Part shown: positions 7,901 to 14,779 of the stretch, one piece after another | Layout of the letters: every line of letters begins with the position of its first letter | Numbering within the stretch: position 1 is the stretch's first letter | Source of the DNA: a virus | DNA: 32,444 bases | Strand: one strand, 5' to 3' | IMG/VR virus record: IMGVR_UViG_3300011416_000026 | Span: 1-32,444 of that record | Translations under genes and position numbers: made by a program | Notes under the pieces: generated by a model | What the model was told of the DNA's origin: nothing | What the model saw: only the letters and a program-made list of their open reading frames with translations | Databases searched by the model: none

Positions 7901-8205
7901 GCCTCCCCCTCGATCACGACCCGGACCTTGATCGGCTTGTCGGTTATCGGTGGGCACCCGGCGCGATGGAGCCACTTGATGCAGACGAGCGCCTTCTCGT
8001 GTCGTCGCTGTCCAAAGGGGCGCACTTTGGCCTGACCACAGTTGGCCGTGCATGGGCACCGCCACACCCACACCTCGATCCCCCGCCGCTTGCGCTTGGA
8101 GATTCCCTGACCGCACTGAGGGCAATCAATGCCCCCTTTGCGCGGCGCAGCATTCATGTCCTGCTTACATGTCGGGCACAGCGCCCGCCGCTTGCGCTTG
8201 GTCAT
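7897..8205 (-). CDS. 102-aa zinc-ribbon protein
   Basis: ATG 8205 overlaps the upstream stop as ATGA. The product begins MTKRKRRALCPTCKQDM and contains CPTC, CPQC and C-x-C-x3-C clusters (CPCTANC), fitting at least two zinc ribbons separated by basic stretches (KRKRR occurs twice). Nucleic-acid binding is plausible. The first codons share a 15-base block with the downstream gene start and with an internal segment of this gene (8085, 8187, 8444), suggesting local duplication. Confidence 0.65.
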   Translation of the reverse strand: MTKRKRRALCPTCKQDMNAAPRKGGIDCPQCGQGISKRKRRGIEVWVWRCPCTANCGQAKVRPFGQRRHEKALVCIKWLHRAGCPPITDKPIKVRVVIEGEA

Positions 8206-8462
8206 TCGAGCCCCTTTTTCATCCGGTCCGCATCGTCCTGCGCGTCGTTGAGTCGCTGCTTTAGTAGCTTGGCAATCGGGTCTATCAACATGAAGCTGAG
8301 GCAGGCCGGTGGATAGTAGAGCGTCACGGATGCCTTTCTGTTCCTTCCTGCCCAATACGGAAGGCGCAACATGATATTTCCGTTGGTGAGAGTCTTGATC
8401 TCTATGCTGAGCATTTCGCTCTTGATGACGATGTGTGCCGGGAGCCGCTTGCGCTTGGTCAT
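8202..8462 (-). CDS. Hypothetical early protein, 86 aa
   Basis: ATG 8462 is preferred over a GTG at 8498, giving MTKRKRLPAHIVIK. The N-terminal MTKRKR and the underlying bases match the start of the next gene downstream. The middle is beta-like (EIKTLTNGNIMLRLPYW), followed by a helix with charged residues near the C-terminus (RLNDAQDDADRMKKGLE). No family recognised. Its stop overlaps the next start (ATGA), placing it in the coupled early operon. Confidence 0.6.
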   Translation of the reverse strand: MTKRKRLPAHIVIKSEMLSIEIKTLTNGNIMLRLPYWAGRNRKASVTLYYPPACLSFMLIDPIAKLLKQRLNDAQDDADRMKKGLE

Positions 8463-8502
8463 GGCTGCCCTGAGAGTTGAGCCGCCAAGCTGGCGCACTC
8501 GG

Positions 8503-8790
8503 TTATTTCAGCACGTCGTTTAGTTCGGCTATCCACGATGGCAAAGTCCTATCGGTTGGTAGACTTTCACCAGAATATGAACGCGCCATCTCACCCCACA
8601 CTTTCTGCATGCACGCCCGGAGCCGGTCGCGTTCGGCACGGGCCGTCTTAGCTTCGGCCGAGAGTTGGGCGCGTTCGTCTCGAAGCCTGGCGAGCAGGAA
8701 ACGGATGCGCTCATGTTTCCCAAACTCAATCTCAGTACCCTCAAGCACCTGCCACAGCGCCTCGTCCACGGTCATCGGCTTCTCAGGCAT
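8503..8790 (-). CDS. Hypothetical coiled-coil early protein
   Basis: A 95-aa protein with ATG 8790 overlapping the upstream gene by 8 nt. Residues about 27-65 are strongly helical and charged (RIRFLLARLRDERAQLSAEA, then KTARAERDRLRAC), a probable coiled coil. The last 30 residues include a WIAELNDVLK helix. No family recognised; the protein may act as a small structural or adaptor subunit. Confidence 0.65.
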   Translation of the reverse strand: MPEKPMTVDEALWQVLEGTEIEFGKHERIRFLLARLRDERAQLSAEAKTARAERDRLRACMQKVWGEMARSYSGESLPTDRTLPSWIAELNDVLK

Positions 8791-9037
8791 CGCGGCCCTC
8801 CATGCAGCCGCAACTTATCAATTGCCCACCGCATTTTGGACACCGCTCAAAGTCGCATCCGGGCACGTGGTATTGCCCGATTCTGGCCGCGCAGTCGTGG
8901 CAGGTCGATGGGGGCTCCCACGCATCTCCGTCCGGCCACTTCTCTTTCCCAAACTTGACGCGCTGTCTGTTCAGGCCGTCAATAGTCAGTGTCACAGCCA
9001 ATTGCGCGTTCTCCAGTTTCTTGCCCCATCCGTCCAT
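8783..9037 (-). CDS. 84-aa zinc-finger early protein
   Basis: ATG 9037 has a strong SD (GGAGGG) 6-7 nt upstream, so it is chosen over the longer open frame. The C-terminal half has CHDC, H, C, CPKCGGQ and CGC groups, enough for two zinc sites; the spacing CHDC...HVPGCDFERCPKCGGQ matches a small phage/bacterial protein type seen repeatedly in accessory regions. It overlaps the end of the upstream gene by 46 nt in another frame. Function unknown; zinc binding inferred from residues. Confidence 0.7.
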   Translation of the reverse strand: MDGWGKKLENAQLAVTLTIDGLNRQRVKFGKEKWPDGDAWEPPSTCHDCAARIGQYHVPGCDFERCPKCGGQLISCGCMEGRDA

Positions 9038-9372
9038 GACTTTCCCTCCAGCATGTCGGCCCAACGATCAAGCGCCGAATTGAAGTTACGCATCATCCCC
9101 ACGACCCTCTCCCTCCGCTCCCGGTCGGCGTGGATCAGCGCGAGGGCGCGGCGCAGTAATTCCAGGTGGGCCACTTGATCTCTGTATCCCACTGGAGCTT
9201 TTGCGTTAATCACCCTCTCCAGCAACTCCTCCGCGCTCTCCTGCTGCGGCGGGGATGGCTTCGCCTCCTCCAGCACCGCGCGGGCGGAACCTCCCCGAAT
9301 CCCGTCTTCAGTAGACCACCCCCGCACCATCGCCATCAGGAACTCGTCCGTCGCCTTCGTGTACTCGGACAT
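8992..9372 (-). CDS. Hypothetical early protein, 126 aa
   Basis: ATG 9372 follows the stop of the PA14 gene by two bases, with a GGAGG SD inside the end of that gene. The product MSEYTKATDEFLMAMVRGW... is helical and charged (EELLERVINAK, HLELLRRALALIHADRERRE) with no membrane segment or Cys cluster. No family recognised. Coupling to the secreted PA14 protein gene suggests co-expression, not necessarily a shared role. Confidence 0.65.
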   Translation of the reverse strand: MSEYTKATDEFLMAMVRGWSTEDGIRGGSARAVLEEAKPSPPQQESAEELLERVINAKAPVGYRDQVAHLELLRRALALIHADRERRERVVGMMRNFNSALDRWADMLEGKSWTDGARNWRTRNWL

Positions 9373-9374
9373 CA

Positions 9375-10160
9375 CTACCTCCAAGCGCTGGCCGGGATGA
9401 TCTGGTCCCCGCCGGTCGGAGTGAGCCACCGAATGGACGCCGCGGCCTGCCCGGTCTGGTGGCGGTACTCCAGCACCGCGTCGTAGCGGTTTCCCGCCGT
9501 GAGCCCGACCGTTTTGCACAACTCCCCGCACGACGTGCCGACGTCCCTCTGTGACAGGAGCGATCCGGTCAGGTAGAACTTGAAGTCCCCGTTGCACACC
9601 TCGGGGCAGATGGTGAAGTTCCCGCTCATGGGCGCCCGGACCTGCCCCGTCCACCGCACCGAGAACTGGTCGGCCCCCATGCCTGGTAGCGGCGCCCCGC
9701 CCCACGACTCGTTGATGATGGAGTCAGGCAGCGCGTCGAACAGGGCCGTGAAGTCGGCGTTGTCGTAGTAGGCCGCGGTCAGGTCGGACGGGCTCGGTTG
9801 GGGCGCCGTGGTCGTGTCCATCGGGACCGCGAAGACGTAGTGCGCCGGGCAGGAGTAGTACCCGTAGATGTCGCCCGCCTCGACCAACAACTCCCCGACG
9901 GATCCGTCCTCGACATCGAACAGGATGCCGATCAAGTCTCCTTCCTTCCCGTGTACCGTGACGGTGCCGAACGGGATGGTGTCGGGGTCGGTGGTGCGCC
10001 ACCCGAAGATTCGGAGCGTGGCCAAGTCCTGGAGCAACGTGCCGGTGGTGTCGAGGCACACCGTGTCCTGGTTCCGGTCCGGCAGGGTCATCCATATTCG
10101 GAGGCTTCCGCCTTGCGCCGTTCCCACGTACGAGCCGAGGCACAGGAGACAGAGCAGCAC
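9375..10160 (-). CDS. Secreted PA14-domain protein
   Basis: The frame is open to ATG 10253, but upstream starts would overlap the zinc-finger gene (10088-10279) heavily; GTG 10160 gives 261 aa beginning with a short hydrophobic export-like segment (LLCLLCLGSYVGTAQ). The start remains uncertain. The C-terminal ~130 residues look like a PA14 beta-barrel: AAYYDNADFTALFDALPDS, FSVRWTGQVRAPMSGNFTI, GDFKFYLTG, and a closing strand AAASIRWLTP. PA14 domains usually bind glycans or sit in adhesins, toxins and glycosidases. A secreted PA14 protein in a replication operon is unusual and may alter the host surface. Confidence 0.72.
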   Translation of the reverse strand: MLLCLLCLGSYVGTAQGGSLRIWMTLPDRNQDTVCLDTTGTLLQDLATLRIFGWRTTDPDTIPFGTVTVHGKEGDLIGILFDVEDGSVGELLVEAGDIYGYYSCPAHYVFAVPMDTTTAPQPSPSDLTAAYYDNADFTALFDALPDSIINESWGGAPLPGMGADQFSVRWTGQVRAPMSGNFTICPEVCNGDFKFYLTGSLLSQRDVGTSCGELCKTVGLTAGNRYDAVLEYRHQTGQAAASIRWLTPTGGDQIIPASAWR

Positions 10161-10279
10161 AGCTCGTGCGGATCGAGATAGTGCTGCTTCCGCTGCATCC
10201 GTACATAGGACGGCAGCTTGCTGAACGGCTTTCCGCACTTCGAGTAGGCGCATTTGAGTAGTACCCTCCGCCCCTTCAC
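10088..10279 (-). CDS. 63-aa zinc-finger protein
   Basis: GTG 10279 overlaps the upstream TGA (GTGA). The product has CAYSKCGKPF near residue 10 and HELCCSVSCA near residue 38, a C-x4-C...C-x4-C arrangement (first cysteine of the CC pair) like the small zinc fingers found in phage early regions. The C-terminus is basic and Trp-containing (ARTWERRKAEA). It overlaps the start of the PA14 gene in another frame. DNA or RNA binding is inferred only. Confidence 0.6.
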   Translation of the reverse strand: MKGRRVLLKCAYSKCGKPFSKLPSYVRMQRKQHYLDPHELCCSVSCASARTWERRKAEASEYG

Positions 10280-10482
10280 CCCTCCGGCGGCGCCTCGGCC
10301 AGCGGCAACTCTTCCTGGCCGCTCTCGACGCAGAGCCTCCGGATCTCCGATACCAGATTGTCGATCGACTTCCTGCACCGCTTCGCCTCTTCCTTGTAGG
10401 CGTCCTCTTCCTTCTCGAGCTGCGTGACGATCGCCCACTTGGCGCGGCACTTGTCGACGATCACTTGAGTCGTCTCAGACAT
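10276..10482 (-). CDS. 68-aa charged helical protein
   Basis: ATG 10482 overlaps the upstream gene by 8 nt. The product MSETTQVIVDKCRAKWAIV... is almost entirely helical and charged through residue 50 (QLEKEEDAYKEEAKRCRKS), suggesting a short coiled coil, then an acidic Pro-rich tail. Its stop overlaps the next start. Function unknown. Confidence 0.62.
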   Translation of the reverse strand: MSETTQVIVDKCRAKWAIVTQLEKEEDAYKEEAKRCRKSIDNLVSEIRRLCVESGQEELPLAEAPPEG

Positions 10483-10723
10483 GCGGCATCCCTCCTATTT
10501 CCGTCCACTCGACTTCGATCCGATGCTTCACGGGGCATCGGTACTCTCTCCGCATCACTCGCGCAGACCCTCCCATGCCCTCGTAGGTCTTCACGCATCT
10601 ATCCGGGCCGTACGCGATGGCGGTCAGCGAACAGGAAGACCCGTGAGGGACCAGTTCCCTCCAGACGTGCGCGCACATCCGATCAAGGATCTCGGGTTTC
10701 TGGGTCACGCGCTCTACCTTCAC
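10475..10723 (-). CDS. Hypothetical early protein, 82 aa
   Basis: GTG 10723 overlaps the RusA stop as GTGA. The product contains four cysteines, three His and an RVMRREYRCPVKHRIEVEW segment near the C-terminus. It could bind metal, but spacing does not match a standard finger. Following RusA directly, it may be part of the replication/recombination set. Confidence 0.6.
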   Translation of the reverse strand: MKVERVTQKPEILDRMCAHVWRELVPHGSSCSLTAIAYGPDRCVKTYEGMGGSARVMRREYRCPVKHRIEVEWTEIGGMPHV

Positions 10724-11166
10724 GGGAGTAGCGACCCCTGCGTCTCGGAAACGGCGCGAGCTGCCTGAGACGGGACCTCGATCTCATCGATCAAGATCGA
10801 TACCCCCGGCTGCTCGGAGTAGACCTTCGCGGCACAGAGCCGAACGATCTGCGAGTCGTCCACGTAGGCGATCCCATTGAGCGCATCGGCAAGGGCCTTG
10901 AACAGGTTGTCTATGTCGGGCCTCTTCACATGGTGGAGCACTCGCTTCGGCAGGCTCGCAGGGCGAGGGAGATAGAACACGAGCGACATCTGTAGCGGCC
11001 CCGAGAGTGGGATCTCCGGCTTCACCGCGATCGCCTGCGCCTGAATCGTTCTCTTCCAGTCGGTGACTTCCTTCTTCTCGAAGACCTGGACGAACGCGCC
11101 GCGGCGCTGGAATCGAGGCCGCGCCCAGGGCGTGGGGTAGCCGTAGATGCGCGCGCAGAAGGTCAC
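10720..11166 (-). CDS. rusA: RusA-family Holliday junction resolvase
   Basis: The open frame reaches 11469, but GTG 11166 is chosen because it overlaps the upstream TGA (GTGA) and gives 148 aa, close to the family size. RusA is a dimeric endonuclease that nicks Holliday junctions and branched DNA symmetrically. Visible signature: KRPDIDNLFKALADAL (residues 81-96) with the catalytic Asp84/Asp86 area, followed by YVDDSQI with Asp103/Asp104, plus Lys90. The N-terminal strand ending in RPRF is also typical. It sits in the same operon as the exonuclease, annealing protein and replisome organizer, which fits a recombination-dependent replication or genome-processing role. Confidence 0.9.
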   Translation of the reverse strand: MTFCARIYGYPTPWARPRFQRRGAFVQVFEKKEVTDWKRTIQAQAIAVKPEIPLSGPLQMSLVFYLPRPASLPKRVLHHVKRPDIDNLFKALADALNGIAYVDDSQIVRLCAAKVYSEQPGVSILIDEIEVPSQAARAVSETQGSLLP

Positions 11167-11390
11167 GGACGCAGCATCGCCTTCATCCCTTGGCAGCTGG
11201 CGATCTCGGATTCCGTCAGGTCGCGCCCCAGGAAGTCTCGCCAATTGTCCGGACGCATCTCGGCTCCTATGAGATTCTTCCTCTTCTCGTCCCATATGAT
11301 TGTTTCCCCATCGTAACCGGCTATGAGCAGGAGCCTGGCCTGCTGTCGCTTGTGCAACTTGCGCGCGAACAAGAACCGATACTTCGTCAC
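11163..11390 (-). CDS. Hypothetical early protein, 75 aa
   Basis: GTG 11390 overlaps the stop of the 32-aa membrane peptide gene (GTGA), and its own stop overlaps the RusA start. The product begins MTKYRFLFARKLHKRQQARLL (basic), has a central IIWDEKRKNLIG segment and a C-terminal DLTESEIASCQGMK. No family recognised. Translational coupling on both sides supports that it is real. Confidence 0.6.
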   Translation of the reverse strand: MTKYRFLFARKLHKRQQARLLLIAGYDGETIIWDEKRKNLIGAEMRPDNWRDFLGRDLTESEIASCQGMKAMLRP

Positions 11391-11485
11391 TCCCGATCTC
11401 CCTTCCCGATGTCAACCGCCCTCGCGAGCATCCACACCACCGCCACCACCATCGCGACCCAGATCGCAACGCCGACCCAGATCAC
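11387..11485 (-). CDS. 32-aa single-span membrane peptide
   Basis: A very short frame starting at GTG 11485 that overlaps the replisome-organizer stop (GTGA) and ends overlapping the next GTG start (GTGA). The product MIWVGVAIWVAMVVAVVWML followed by a charged tail is a plain transmembrane helix. It was kept because both ends follow the coupled-overlap pattern of the operon and because the 92-nt gap is otherwise empty. Function unknown. Confidence 0.55.
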   Translation of the reverse strand: MIWVGVAIWVAMVVAVVWMLARAVDIGKGDRE

Positions 11486-12288
11486 GGCATCGCCTTCTCG
11501 GCCGCCAGAGCCGCGAGCGATGCGTTGAATCTCTCCAACGCCTCAGGGTCGTCAGGTGGCGCGTCCCGCTCCCGGCTCTCCTCAAGCTCACGAGCGCGCT
11601 GCTCCCGATGCGTCTTCTCCGATGCGACGCGCTCCTCCGGCGTCAGTTCCTTCTCGACCCTCGGAGCCTTCTGCTGATCCTCCGCGAGCCGGTTCACGAT
11701 CCAGACTCGGGTGAACCTCGGGAGCCTCAGCTTCGCCGGATTCGCGAGGAGCCATTGCCGCAGGTGATCCAGCTTCGCGGGGACGTCTACCGACGGATAG
11801 GCCTTGCTCCACTCGGCGACCGATGCGTGATCGATGTGCTCCAGCACTCCATCGAGCTTTGTGGGGAAGGAGATCGCGATCGTGGGGTCAGCGGACGGAG
11901 AGGCGATCGGCTCTCGCTTGGGCGAGCGGTTGTCCCGCCAGTACTTCCGGTGATAGTCCCGGCGATCCTCGGTGCTCCGCAGCTCTCGGTACTTCTCGTA
12001 GTTGACTATCTTCCAGCCCCAGGTGCGGTCCTGGGTGAGGCGGACGAACCTGCGTCCATCGTGCTCGGTGCTCCGGCTCTCAGGATCCGGCTCCTCGAAT
12101 CTCCGGCATACGATCCAGACCTCATCGACCACGAGCCCGGTAGCCTCTGCGATCGAGCGAGGGTGCTCATCGAGCACACCATCGATGTCACAATTCGAGC
12201 AGGCATACATCATCACCAGCTGCCCGTGCGAATCGCCCCGTAGCGATCCCTTCCACAGCGACGAGTGAATCTTCCCGTACCCGGCCAT
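11482..12288 (-). CDS. Replisome organizer / replication initiation-like protein
   Basis: A 268-aa protein at ATG 12288. The N-terminal ~110 residues follow the pattern of phage replication proteins with a winged-helix domain (SLWKGSLRGDSHGQLVMMYA, then CDIDGVLDEHPRSIAEATG, then TWGWKIVNYEKYRELR). The KIVNYxKYR segment is typical of such replisome organizers. A basic linker follows (RRDYHRKYWRDNR), then a helical C-terminal part with acidic/basic stretches. These proteins bind the phage origin and recruit the host helicase. No helicase or loader gene is seen, so the host helicase is presumably used. Confidence 0.75.
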   Translation of the reverse strand: MAGYGKIHSSLWKGSLRGDSHGQLVMMYACSNCDIDGVLDEHPRSIAEATGLVVDEVWIVCRRFEEPDPESRSTEHDGRRFVRLTQDRTWGWKIVNYEKYRELRSTEDRRDYHRKYWRDNRSPKREPIASPSADPTIAISFPTKLDGVLEHIDHASVAEWSKAYPSVDVPAKLDHLRQWLLANPAKLRLPRFTRVWIVNRLAEDQQKAPRVEKELTPEERVASEKTHREQRARELEESRERDAPPDDPEALERFNASLAALAAEKAMP

Positions 12289-12318
12289 CCGCCCTCGACC
12301 TCCCTGTCTCCCGCCCCG

Positions 12319-12525
12319 CTACGGAACCGCCTTACTCCCTCGCCATCGATAGAAGACAACCGGCCCGTCCTGCTTCTCCCTCTCGTACTGGTCGAGCACT
12401 TTCAGCGGTCCCAACCAAGCCTTCCTCGGCAGCTCCATGTGAGTCGGGGGCTCCACGCCGAGAGGCAGCGCGAACCGGAGCCCGTCCTCCCACCCTCCGA
12501 CCAGCTCGACCACGACCGGATCCAT
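12319..12525 (-). CDS. Hypothetical early protein, 68 aa
   Basis: ATG 12525 overlaps the upstream TGA by one base (TGATG). The product MDPVVVELVGGWEDGLRFAL... has a mixed alpha/beta look with a DQYEREKQDGPVVFYRW segment. No metal-binding cluster or membrane span is present. It lies between the annealing-protein and replication genes and is presumably translated with them. No family recognised. Confidence 0.62.
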   Translation of the reverse strand: MDPVVVELVGGWEDGLRFALPLGVEPPTHMELPRKAWLGPLKVLDQYEREKQDGPVVFYRWRGSKAVP

Positions 12526-13604
12526 CAGGCGCCGGCCCGCTTCGCCTCCTCAGCTGCCGCGAGCTCCCGGTACTCCTTCGCCGCCTCGATCAGCCGCTTC
12601 GTGACCTCTGCCATCTGGTCGCCGATCGAGAGCCCGCTAGCCGCGACCTCGTTCGTGATCCGGGTCCGACGTGCCGCGAGCCAGTCGTGCTGGGTGGGCA
12701 GGGGCTCCAGCTGGGGGGGTGTGGACACGGAGGGAGGAGCTGGCGGTGCGGGCGCCGCCACAGGTGTGACAGAAGTGACAGAACCGACACCCACGGCGGC
12801 CTTGAGCCCCTCCAGCCCCGGCGCCGACGATCCGACAGGAACCTCCACCTTCTTCGACGGATCTATGAAGGCCTCGTCGACCGTGGCCTCTCCGTCCCGG
12901 ATCGCGCGAGCTGCCGCCCTGAGCGTCACCAGGTGGTCCGACGTGATGTCCTCGATCCCGGAGACCCCGAGGGTCGTGAAGACCATTTCCTGGGACACGC
13001 CCAGGTTCTGGAGGTAGGCCAGGCTGTCAGCGCGACGGCTGGAGAGCGTCTTCTCGTCTCCCTTGACCACCTTCCTCGCTTCCTGGTAGATCGGCTCCCA
13101 GAACGCCCGTGGGACGCCCGCGAGCGCGGCGTTGCGGCGGGCGATGGCGCACGCGGCGCGCCCCGTGACGACGACCATGTCCGGCGTGTACCGCTTCCCG
13201 TTCTTACCGAGGATCCCGCGCTGGACCTCGTCGCTCGTCGCCGAGTTGCTCTCCAGGTCGTGGAAAACTCCCTGGGCCGTGACCGTCGCGTCGTCTACCG
13301 CGACCACGCGGGACGAGACCCGGCAGTTCCCCCAAGCCGAGATCGCCATCTCAGCGAACCGGATCGATGCCCCCTCGATCGTTTTCCCGGCCCGCGGCAT
13401 CGCGAAGATGCAGGCCTCCGCGACGTCAGGGTTGAGGACGACCATGTCCTTGAGATGCTTCGTGAACCTTGTCACGCTCCGAGGGAAGGCCTTTGCGGTC
13501 GCGACCTGGGAGTCGATCGCCGCCCTCTCGAGCAGTACAAGATTCGTAAGCGATGGGACCTCTAGCGGCTGCACTTCGATCACTTCCTGCTCCTGCTCCA
13601 GCAT
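12525..13604 (-). CDS. Probable single-strand annealing / recombination protein
   Basis: A 359-aa protein. ATG 13604 has AGGAGG six bases upstream, making it a better start than the GTG one codon earlier. Residues ~40-190 contain a phage recombination-protein-like pattern: CIFAMPRAGKTIEGASIRFA, WGNCRVSSRVVAVDD, GVFHDLESN, GRAACAIARRNAAL and a VPRAFWEPI segment. After a Pro/Ala-rich linker (~265-295) comes a helical C-terminal tail. I place it with phage proteins that accompany an exonuclease; annealing activity is inferred from pairing with the YqaJ gene next door, not from a diagnostic motif. A different DNA-metabolism role is possible. Confidence 0.68.
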   Translation of the reverse strand: MLEQEQEVIEVQPLEVPSLTNLVLLERAAIDSQVATAKAFPRSVTRFTKHLKDMVVLNPDVAEACIFAMPRAGKTIEGASIRFAEMAISAWGNCRVSSRVVAVDDATVTAQGVFHDLESNSATSDEVQRGILGKNGKRYTPDMVVVTGRAACAIARRNAALAGVPRAFWEPIYQEARKVVKGDEKTLSSRRADSLAYLQNLGVSQEMVFTTLGVSGIEDITSDHLVTLRAAARAIRDGEATVDEAFIDPSKKVEVPVGSSAPGLEGLKAAVGVGSVTSVTPVAAPAPPAPPSVSTPPQLEPLPTQHDWLAARRTRITNEVAASGLSIGDQMAEVTKRLIEAAKEYRELAAAEEAKRAGA

Positions 13605-13639
13605 CACGCGCCTCCTAGTCTCGGAAAAAGGGGGCGGGG

Positions 13640-13708
13640 CTACCCTGCGAAGGTCTTCGCTGGCCGCTTCCCCGTCAGCCGACGGCTCAGCGTCGAGCCC
13701 GCCCCCAT
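13640..13708 (-). CDS. Possible 22-aa peptide between exonuclease and annealing-protein genes
   Basis: An ATG directly after the exonuclease TAG opens a 22-codon frame rich in Arg, Lys and Gly. No distinct SD is seen. It may be a spurious frame in a GC-rich spacer; listed because the ~100-nt gap is otherwise empty. Confidence 0.2.
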   Translation of the reverse strand: MGAGSTLSRRLTGKRPAKTFAG

Positions 13709-14779
13709 CTAGCTCTTCTTCTTGATCAGCCGGAACGTGCGGATCCCCGGCTTTGAGTACCTAGCCTTGGCAAGTTCCAGGTTCACCATGTCCCCTTGGT
13801 GGAGCTCCTGAAGCCGCTCCATGAGCGCCTGAGAGAGCCGCTCCCACTCGACCGCCTGCTTCGGTTTCGCCGCCTTCCAGGTCACAAGCCAGCCGTCACC
13901 GTCCATCCCCTCCGCGTCCCCGATCAAAGACTTCAGCTGGTTCACGATCGAGCCCTCTCTGCCCTCGAGCTCGCTGATCTGTTCCTTCAGGGATAGGAGC
14001 TCCTTCCCGAGGATCTGGGCGGCGTCGGTGGCAGGGATTCGAGGCGCCGTGTCGGCCGGGTGGAAGGCCTTCAGATACGCCGACGCTCCGTCGCTTCCGT
14101 CGATCGGGGGCTGGGCGCCCTGGACGATGTAGGTCTGCCACCACTCGGTTAGTCTCGAGATCAGGATCTCCTCGAAGACCGCGTCGCGACGAACCGTGTA
14201 GATACGGAAGTCGGATCCACCGATCAGGACCGCGATGTCCCAGACGGGGAATCCCGTCACGGCCATGTAGTGCAGGCACTGTACGAGGTAGTGCCTTGGG
14301 ATCTCGTCGGTGCCCTCGGGGCCCCAGCCGGTGTCGGCCCAGGCGTTCGCGGTCTTTATCTCGAGCCCCCGTTCCTCTCCGATGACGAGGAAGTCTGGCG
14401 TCGCGATCAGGCAGTCGTGTTCCGGGTGCTGCATGAGCTTCTCAGGCTTCCAGACCTTCAGACCCGTCTTCTCGGTGTACCGCTTCGCGACGATGTCTTC
14501 GAGCGCAAGGCCCCACCACATGGGCTCGGTTCGGTTGGATGCTGGCACCGCTGCCACTCCGGCGCCGGAGAAGCGGCGAACGACAACCACGCGATCCGGT
14601 TCCACCTGCTTCTTGGTCTGCGCGCCTCCCGTCTTCTCGAGCCAGATGCTGAATGAAGTCTCCCAAGGGGAGAGCCCGAGGATCGCCGCCGCGTCGGACC
14701 CGCCGATACCGCGGCGCCTCTGCGCGAGCCAGAGCGCGCGCCCGATGGTCCGGTCTTCCAACGCCACGCCCGCCCTCAT
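13709..14779 (-). CDS. YqaJ-like recombination exonuclease with an in-frame insertion
   Basis: A 356-aa protein; ATG 14779 has a GGAGGTG SD and overlaps the upstream stop (ATGA). The frame upstream is a shadow. The YqaJ/lambda-exo fold is visible: RRRGIGGSDAAAILGLSPW near residue 22-39, WWGLALEDIVAKRY near 88-101, ATPDF (Asp129), LEIKT (Glu140, Lys142), then HYLVQCLHYMAVTG. It degrades one strand of duplex DNA to provide substrate for the annealing protein next door. The C-terminus adds a coiled-coil-like helix. Residues 58-83 correspond to the 78-bp repeat shared with a tail gene and exceed the usual spacing in this family by about 20 residues, so the enzyme appears to carry an insertion. 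Confidence 0.85.
   Translation of the reverse strand: MRAGVALEDRTIGRALWLAQRRRGIGGSDAAAILGLSPWETSFSIWLEKTGGAQTKKQVEPDRVVVVRRFSGAGVAAVPASNRTEPMWWGLALEDIVAKRYTEKTGLKVWKPEKLMQHPEHDCLIATPDFLVIGEERGLEIKTANAWADTGWGPEGTDEIPRHYLVQCLHYMAVTGFPVWDIAVLIGGSDFRIYTVRRDAVFEEILISRLTEWWQTYIVQGAQPPIDGSDGASAYLKAFHPADTAPRIPATDAAQILGKELLSLKEQISELEGREGSIVNQLKSLIGDAEGMDGDGWLVTWKAAKPKQAVEWERLSQALMERLQELHQGDMVNLELAKARYSKPGIRTFRLIKKKS
14531..14608 (+). repeat. 78-bp dispersed repeat, copy 2
   Basis: The match to 5346-5423, given in that orientation. Here the segment lies antisense within the exonuclease gene and encodes residues 58-83 of the enzyme (minus strand). Its plus-strand reading keeps the peptide SVGCWHRCHSGAGEAAND almost unchanged. 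It contains the perfect 14-base palindrome CTCCGGCGCCGGAG, flanked by CCGCT and AGCGG, which the other copy lacks. Confidence 0.85.

Noticed and set aside
5346-14608. The two 78-bp copies as template and variable repeats of a diversity-generating retroelement
   Set aside because: Differences are mostly silent third-position changes and not adenine-specific, the copy in the exonuclease is not a template next to a reverse transcriptase, and no reverse transcriptase gene is present.
14270-14656. Plus-strand open frame antisense to the exonuclease, which includes the repeated peptide
   Set aside because: Outside the 78-bp segment it is the mirror of the exonuclease codons, has no SD, and its composition is unlike real proteins. 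The segment may be a fossil of a plus-strand gene, but the open frame as a whole is not annotated.
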